Source: Cunninghamia lanceolata
Lineage: Eukaryota > Streptophyta > Pinopsida > Cupressales > Cupressaceae
DNA: 64,000 nucleotides
Direction of reading: 5' to 3'
Assembly: GCA_027924645.1 (NCBI GenBank)
Contig: BSBN01001017.1
Location: 7,032,501-7,096,500, forward strand
Part shown: piece by piece, positions 57,746-64,000 of the stretch
Layout of the letters: every line of letters starts with the position of its first letter
Numbering within the stretch: the first letter of the stretch is position 1
Notes under the pieces: generated by a model
The model's input: only the letters and a program-made list of their open reading frames with translations
What the model was told of the DNA's origin: nothing
Database searches by the model: none
Position numbers and translations under genes: made by a program

Positions 57746-59677
57746 ATGTCTAGGAGTGGAATTTATATGAATCCAAGTATGTATTCACCCATGCTCAGCC
57801 AAGAGGGGGATGAAATGTTGTGTAAAAGAATAGAAGAGATAAAAAATAGGTTGATATCCTTAGAGGCTCGAGAAGCTTAGTTAAATAATAATAACCCTAT
57901 TGTGTCTGCTAGTCAGAAGGCTAAACCTCTTGTCAGCCCTTTTGATCCTTTGTATGACCAACTAGATTTGTCATGGGTTGATTATGAAGTTGAAAGTATG
58001 CCTGCTCAAATCTACAATCAAATGCCTAGATTTAGTGGACACATCGTGTGTGATGGGGGTGCACATATCCAAAACTTTCAAAGCTTCATGGAAAAACATT
58101 TATTTAGAGATGAGGATATGTGAATGAGATTTTTTGTTAGATCCTTTGGTGCTAGAGCTAGAGATTGGTATTTGAGCTTTCTAAAGAGGTCCTTTGCCTA
58201 TTGGGATGAACTTGTTGACTGTTTTAGAGAGGAATTTGCAAGAGAACCTGCTGATCTTGTTACAAGATTAATGGAAATTAGAAGACAAGATGAAGAGCCC
58301 TATATTGACTTCAGTCATAGATTTGTAGTTGCCCTTTTACAAATCCCTAAAGACTTCAGACCTGATACTTCAGCTTGCATTGGCATATTCTTTGAAGCTT
58401 TTGAGGAGGGCTCTAGTGCATTGTTGAAGAAATTCAAGATAACAAGTATGCAGATGGCATACAAGTTTTTAGAAGATAGAGAAAAAATGAGAAATCTGCA
58501 CAAATAGAATTCCCTATCCACAGGCTTTTGTGTGAATAATAGTTGTATGGATGCAAATGACCAAGTGATCATGGCATCATTTGAAGACAAATGTGTAAAT
58601 GAAAAGATAGAAGTTGACAATGATGCTATGTCTGAACATAATGTTGATGACAATGCTCAAATGGATTGTTCATCAATGAAGGATGCCAATGAAAGGATCA
58701 TTGATGACTCCCATTTCAGGATTGAGGTATCTGGTTCTGAAAACAATGATGAGGTTATGGACAACAATGAATACTTGTTTGAGTGGATTTGTGGAGATGA
58801 TTGTGAGTATTGTGCTCAGGATAGAGAAGGAATAAGCAAACAAAGGAGCAATTCCATGTTTAAATCATTGCCTTTTATTCAGACACATGGAGATGATGAA
58901 GAGCAATCAGGGATTGAAACAAGTGCTAGTGCTGAGCATGATTGTTCTTTATTTGATTATAGTTTTGCTTATGACACACAGGCTGATACTCCTCCACACA
59001 AGGAATTCATTGGTAATGAAAATGCATGTTCTGCTGCCAATGAACTAGTGACATACTATAATGAAGCTGAAACACTTGGATCGACCCTTTTTGATACATA
59101 TACTGAGGAGGATCTACTTGAGTATGGTGGAAATCTAGGCACTTTTATTGAGAAGGATTCTAATTTTCATCCTGATGAAAGCGAGACCAACATACATCAT
59201 GAGGGTTGTTGCAGAGATATGCATGAGCCTGAGCCTTTCCATTTTGATGCAGCTGATGATTGTTTGCATGAGATACACGAATGTGGATGTGAAAGCTTCT
59301 TCCCTGATATACCTGCTTATGATAAAGTGAGACCTGATGATCCTAGCTATATGATGGACTATGAGTGCTTTCAATTTTTAGTCCAACTGGGAGATCATTT
59401 TACAATGCATATTGTTGATATAGATGATGATAAGCTTTATATGCTGTATGAATATGCATTGCTTGATAAATATAACATTCACATGTTGCTTGATGCTAAA
59501 GGTTATTTGCATAGGATTGATAGTGACAAGCTCAATCAAATGTTTGAATATGCAAATGACAAGGGTTGTTTGTGGGTAAATCATGGTAGTATCTTCAGGC
59601 TTGATCCAGTGATATCAGATGAAAACAGGGTATTTGACAAAGGGAGATACAGGTTTTTTCTTTCTTGGTGGCCCTAG
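57746..59677 (+). pseudogene. Element G gag with long acidic extension
   Basis: From the ATG at 57746 to the stop at 59675 there is one frame of 643 codons with only three internal stops: TAG at 57878, TGA at 58121 and TAG at 58505. The amino part has a short coiled coil (CKRIEEIKNRLISLEARE). The gag domain spans about 58010-58460 (MPRFSGHIVCDGGAHIQNF, VRSFGARARDWYLSF, YIDFSHRF). From 58532 on, 381 residues are fully open, very rich in Asp and Glu, with Cys/His clusters (EWICGDDCEYC, HHEGCCRDMH, HECGCESFF), and end HGSIFRLDPV..RYRFFLSWWP. I do not recognise this extension. It contains no protease or RT motif. The long open stretch in an otherwise worn element is notable. Confidence 0.82.
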
Positions 59678-59755
59678 GCCACCAAGTATGATTTGTGATG
59701 TAGGTCAGTGCAGCTTCATTTATCTATGCCCAATGGACAAGGGACTGGTCTACAT

Positions 59756-59815
59756 CCTAGAGATCTATGGTTCTCACCATGCTTGCAAGAGGCATGCATC
59801 CCCAGACAGAGCCAG
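59756..59815 (+). promoter_or_regulatory. 3'-terminal box before the element G 3' LTR
   Basis: Aligns with 44252-44311 of element C: AGAGATCTA, then CAAGAGGCATGCATCC and AGACAGAGCCAG just before the LTR. Confidence 0.55.
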
Positions 59816-61890
59816 TGTTGGTGCCTACATGAATACTCAGGTTTCAAGCAAAAAGTTATGCTAAGTCAAATTTTTAGTCAAACCTAATATTCTGGCAGGG
59901 GTGATATTTTGAATATCAGTCATCTTAGAGAGGATCACCCTGATGTTGCGTTATCACCTCATAATCACTTAATCCGCGAAGTGCGGACGTTAATTTTACA
60001 TGAGGGTCGATATCTACCTATCTAACAACTTCATGCATCTTGCAGAGGGTCATATTTCAAATATCTACCCGATATTCTTGCGGGGGGTAATATTTCCAAA
60101 TATCAGTCATCTTACGAATATCACCCTTGCCGCTGAAATACACCCTATGCCAATATGACGGTGACGACATCTAGGTCTAGTGGTATGCATCATGTGGTCT
60201 TTGGCATGTTATTTATTATTAGCAGCTATGCTAAGGGTCCCATCGATTGCCAATGAGGAGAGGAAGATCTTCCTCCGATACATCAGGGTGATATTTCACA
60301 TGAGGGTGACATTTCATATCAAGGTGATATTGCTTATCGGGTTTGCAAGTAGGAGGTTCACCGATGGCGTGGGTCATGATGATGGGGTCTGGGTGATGGG
60401 TTATCGTATAGGAGGATCATCGGTATGACAAGCAATATCAGTATGGGTGAGGAGTGTTGCTCCGACAGCATGAGCTCCCCTGATGAGGTCTAAACTGGCG
60501 TCGTCGGGAGCAAAATCACCAACTATTGTCTTTTGGTGTGGTCCTGTTTATAAAGTAGTGGAGAGGTCACTGCAGGGCGAATGTGGGATAATTAGATCTC
60601 ACAAATTTAAAAGATTGCAACCATTGATCTTTCTTGTATGGAGCCCAATCCTACGGTTGAGGATAAACATTTCAAATGACTGTCTGTTGGCACCTTTTTG
60701 TGCACTCTTTCCACAGTCAACTACCATGCTACATGGTGATGGAAAAAACATCACATCTGTTTATGTGCTCGAGGTCCAGGTTGCTTGTGCCATTGGCCTT
60801 TATGGTGATTTTGACTGCTTTAGAAACTGAAATTGATGAGGATCCATTTGTTTCTTTGAAAATCTAGAGGGAGTGATCCTTGCATTTATGAGGTTGGTCA
60901 ATGTGTAGGTGGCCGGAAGCTTGTGTGCTCCTTAAGAAGAAATCCATGGCCATTCTACAGGGGTTGGATGTTTTTTGGTTTTCTGCTCTGACTCTGAACA
61001 CAAGGTGTTCACATTTTGGAAGGGCATTTTCTTGTTGCAGATTTGGTCCTTGGTCTGGTGTGTCAGTCTTTCTTGTTTGTAAATGATAAATTCCTGTATC
61101 ATGATCTTCTATGTAGATTGAATTTAAATGAGAAACACCTGATGTGTGTGTTGTTTATGATTGTCTCCTATATGTTACTTGTTTTCCTTTCAAACAAGGT
61201 TGTCAAGGGCTTCCAAGCTTGTCAATATATACTTGTTGTATTGTGTGTCTGATTTCTTGCGTCTGCTCAAGGAGTGGTTAAATAGGCTTTTGATCAGATA
61301 CAAAGGAAAATGGATTGCATCATAGGATCTACTAAGTATGATCATAGATAATACCTTTTCTTGGATATATTGCTGTTAGATAGTAATACTTTTCCTCAGT
61401 CCTCTGGATATGAATTCATGTTGTCATAGGGAAACATTTACATTCATAGATTTGACTCTGTTGCCTAGATAAGGCACTGGTCTGGGATTCTATTTGTTCA
61501 AAGGGTCTAGGAAAATCCCATAACTCCAAACATAAAAAAACAAATCTTTTTATAATTCCAACCTGTTAGTTTGTAGGAGTAGGGTTAGGACCCCTGCATA
61601 CTCTCATCCTCAACCAGTTAAATATGCCCAAGAAGGTTGCCAAACTTGTGATGTATCATGCATATCTTGGTCCAAACATGAGAGTATTCTACCTGCTATT
61701 GTAAAAATAAATCTTCCTATCATTAGGTGAGTCAAATGTTACATCTTTAGCTATAGGGATACCCCCCTTGGTGTGGCAGAACCAGAAGTGAAGGGGAGGT
61801 AGCTCAAGCAACCTCCTGTATTAGTTGGTTGAATCTGCGTATGCATTGGAACTAGAAAACCCTCTACTGATGTAGAAAGAAAAACCAACA
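59816..61890 (+). repeat. Element G 3' LTR
   Basis: Pairs with 55337-57390, with TG..CA ends intact. Confidence 0.92.
60547..60555 (+). promoter_or_regulatory. TATA box in the element G 3' LTR
   Basis: TTTATAAAG, the counterpart of 56048-56056. Confidence 0.5.
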
Positions 61891-61895
61891 GGGGC
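61891..61895. repeat. Target-site duplication of element G, right
   Basis: GGGGC, identical to 55332-55336. Confidence 0.88.
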
Positions 61896-62167
61896 TATGA
61901 TGTATTTGGCCACATAGTTGACACAGGTACCGGTAGAGCTGTGGAGAGTACAGGGTGAGGTAGAGTATTATAGGAGCTTATACTATGGGGCTGTGCCAGC
62001 AGAGTAGAGGCAAACTAGCTTCAGGAGTAGATTAGGAGCTTCAGGTTCACGGAGGACAGGTGGATCTTGATCTGTAGCATCAATGATGGGGCCATAGAGA
62101 GATAGGGGGATAGGTACAGGACCCAGTGGTGGAGGTCAAGGCGAGGGAGCTGCTAATAGTCATTAGG
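61896..62167 (+). pseudogene. Plant mobile domain protein, 3' part
   Basis: Downstream of element G the plus strand keeps a frame with a few TAG stops: VELWRVQGEVEYYRSLYYG, FRSRLGASGSRRTGGS, then a Gly-rich end and the stop at about 62165. It continues the coiled-coil tail cut at 55336. The join is inferred from position and target duplication. Confidence 0.55.
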
Positions 62168-62490
62168 GCTGCCCTGTTCATGTATATTATGTTGTATCAT
62201 GATGAGGCCTCGAGCTGATTGTACATACATTTTTTATGGCTTAACTTGTATATGTAGACACTTGTATATTGACACATGTAGACTTAGGGCACACAATTGA
62301 GAGGGGGGTGAATCAATTGTACAAAACTTTCTTCTAATTAAACACTTAACTCCACTTTGCAATTCAGCAGTATAATAATAAATCCATCAAGGAAACACAA
62401 TGCAACAAATTAAGAGAAGAAACACATCAACACATGAGACACCAAGATTTTGATGTGGAAAACCTTGCAATACTTGCAATACTTAGTGCA
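62168..62490. other. LTR-like fragment beside copia H
   Basis: No gene. The phrase CAATTGAGAGGGGGGTGAAT near 62293 and CCAAGATTTTGATGTGG near 62443 are of a kind common in plant LTRs. Limits and owner are not clear. Confidence 0.4.
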
Positions 62491-64000
62491 CCTGACTGTG
62501 ATATCCACAATCATCTCCTGCCCAATCCACATCTGTATATGCATGAAGAGAGAAATCATGATCTCTAGGATACCACAAACCATACGTAACTGTCCCTTTT
62601 AGATATCTAAAACTCCTCTTGATTGCCATGACATGAGATTCTCTAGGATCAGCCTGGAATCTAGCAACAAGACCAACAGCCTACATAATGTCTGGTCTAG
62701 TTTGAGTGAGATACAAAAGTCCTCCAATCATTGACCTATACTTTGTCTGATCAGCCTTAGGAGAATCATCATCTTTTATCAAATTACATCCAGTTGCCAT
62801 GGGAGTATTCATTGGTTTTGAATCTTCCATCCCAAATTTCTTCAACAATTCTTTCACATATTTGGTCTAAGAAATGAAGATTCCTTTCTTTGTTTGAGTG
62901 ATTTGTAGACCCAAGAAGAAATTCATTTCACCAAGCATGGACATCTCAAACTCACTTTTCATTTGATTTGCAAAAGTTTTACACATACTATCTCTTCCTC
63001 CAAAAATGATATCATCAACAAACACTTCAACAATCAAGATGTTTTTATGATCAATTTTGAAATACAAATTACTGTCAGTAGTACCTTTGTTGAAACCAAT
63101 CTTCAAAAGATGCTTATCCAATCTTTCATACCAAGCTCTTGGGGCTTGCTTCAGTCCATACAGTGCCTTCTTCAATTTGCAGACCATATCACCATGATCA
63201 GACAATTGAAATCCGTCCAGTTGCTCTATGTACACTTCTTCTTCCAAGTCACCATTCAGGAAGGTAGAATTGACATCCATCTGATATACCTTGAAATCCT
63301 TGAAGGCAGCAAAGGCAAGAAATAACCTGACAACATCAATTCTTGCCACCAGAGCAAAAGTTTCTTCAAAATCAACTCCTAATTGAGAGTAACCCTTGCA
63401 GACCAATCTGGCTTTATTTCTGATTACTTCACCAACTTCATTAAGTTTGTTTCGGAAGACCCATTTTGTTCCAATCACATTCTTGTTTGTAGGTCTAGGA
63501 ACAAGATCCCAAGTGTGATTTTTCTCAATTTGCATCAGTTCTTCTTCTATTGCTTTAGTCTAGTTTTCATCATTGCAAGCTTCATTCACTGTCTTAGGTT
63601 CAATCTTTGAAATTAGACAATACTCTTCTGAATCTTGAGCAATTATCCTTCTTGTTTGTGCTCCTTTGCTTTTATCACCTAAGATCTGATCTTCAGAGTG
63701 GTTTAGTCTTACATACCTGGGAACTTTGGGAATTTCTTGCACTTCTGATTCTTGATCAGGCTCATTGAAACTCATCTCTTCTTCTTGATTTACCAGATTA
63801 GTTTGAATCTGTCTTTCAGAGGAGGCTTGGGCTCCTTGAATCAGAGTACCATTTTGATCATCTTCATCATATCGATAAAACCTTGAGGTTTTTTCAATTC
63901 CTTCATCAACCTTCACATTTGTACTTTCTATTATTTTTCTCAGTCTCTTGTTGTAACACCGGTATGCTTTGCTTTTAGTAGAGTAACCCAAGAATATTCC
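62491..64000 (-). pseudogene. Element H: Ty1/copia integrase end, RT and part of RNase H
   Basis: A minus-strand frame enters from the right edge. 63991-63560 is the end of the integrase and the linker (MGYSTKSKAYRCYNKRLRKI, then an acidic stretch). After a Trp codon turned to TAG, 63535-62867 is RT: HTWDLVPRP, GTKWVFRNK, ARLVCKGYSQ, QMDVNSTFLNGDL, ALYGLKQAPRAWYERLD and the catalytic FVDDIIFGG. After a further stop the frame goes on with KPMNTPMATGC and MIGGLLYLTQTRPDI, and breaks off near 62500 in RNase H (DVDWAGDD). It differs from copia J, which lacks RT. Confidence 0.92.

Larger units (their letters stand above)
55337..61890 (+). mobile_element. Element G: non-autonomous gag-only LTR element
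   Basis: 6554 bp with LTRs of 2054 and 2075 bp, duplication GGGGC, an Arg-type primer site and one coding frame that holds gag plus an unknown acidic extension but no protease, RT or integrase. It matches the TR-GAG class. Its U5, primer site and 3' box resemble those of element C, which may belong to the lineage that mobilised it. Confidence 0.9.
51705..62270 (-). mobile_element. Element F: gypsy-like, carries an antisense gene, split by G
   Basis: The 3' LTR at 51705-52591 with a minus-strand purine tract on its right shows that the body extends to the right on the minus strand. It contains the plus-strand mobile-domain gene and is interrupted by element G at 55337. No pol of F is in the window. 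The right limit is uncertain. Confidence 0.55.

Overview
The window looks like intergenic DNA from a large, repeat-rich land-plant genome. Every recognisable coding stretch belongs to an LTR retrotransposon lineage typical of plants: Ty3/gypsy elements of the Tat/Ogre type, chromoviruses, G-patch gypsy elements, and Ty1/copia. I found no host gene, tRNA or rRNA. The AT-rich composition, very long LTRs and deep nesting would fit a conifer or another giant plant genome, but the species cannot be read from this sequence alone.

Layout. Bases 1-24187 are mostly one minus-strand gypsy element (A; 5' LTR 23348-24187). It is broken twice: by a plus-strand chromovirus fragment (about 3495-6120) and by an almost complete minus-strand Tat-type element B (8787-22219, LTRs of about 2.8 kb, 5-bp target duplication AGGTC). 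Bases 24188 to about 27030 are a truncated minus-strand copia element (J). From about 27030 runs a plus-strand gypsy element D (LTR, primer-binding site, gag, protease). Its reading frame is split exactly by a 17.9-kb plus-strand element C (31901-49766, LTRs of about 5.45 kb, target duplication GTGGT). A chromovirus gag fragment (E, 51210-51704) abuts the 3' LTR of minus-strand element F (51705-52591). F carries an antisense plant-mobile-domain gene, which is split by a 6.55-kb non-autonomous element G (55337-61890, target duplication GGGGC). The right edge is a minus-strand copia pol fragment (H).

The most unusual feature is in element C. Each of its two LTRs contains the decayed remains of one long reading frame of roughly 990 codons (33273-36233 and 45675-48664), unrelated to gag or pol as far as I can recognise. 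Comparing the copies shows an ancestral open frame wholly inside the LTR, with a basic amino terminus, an unknown globular middle and a coiled-coil carboxy end. Element G seems to be a shorter relative of C: it has similar U5, primer-binding site and 3'-terminal box, and a single gag-plus-acidic-extension frame in place of pol.

Both B and C have a second, RVT_3-like RNase H placed between protease and reverse transcriptase, while the usual RNase H after RT has lost its first catalytic Asp. All coding regions are inactivated, very often by Gln codons turned to stops (CAG to TAG), as expected from deamination of methylated CHG sites.
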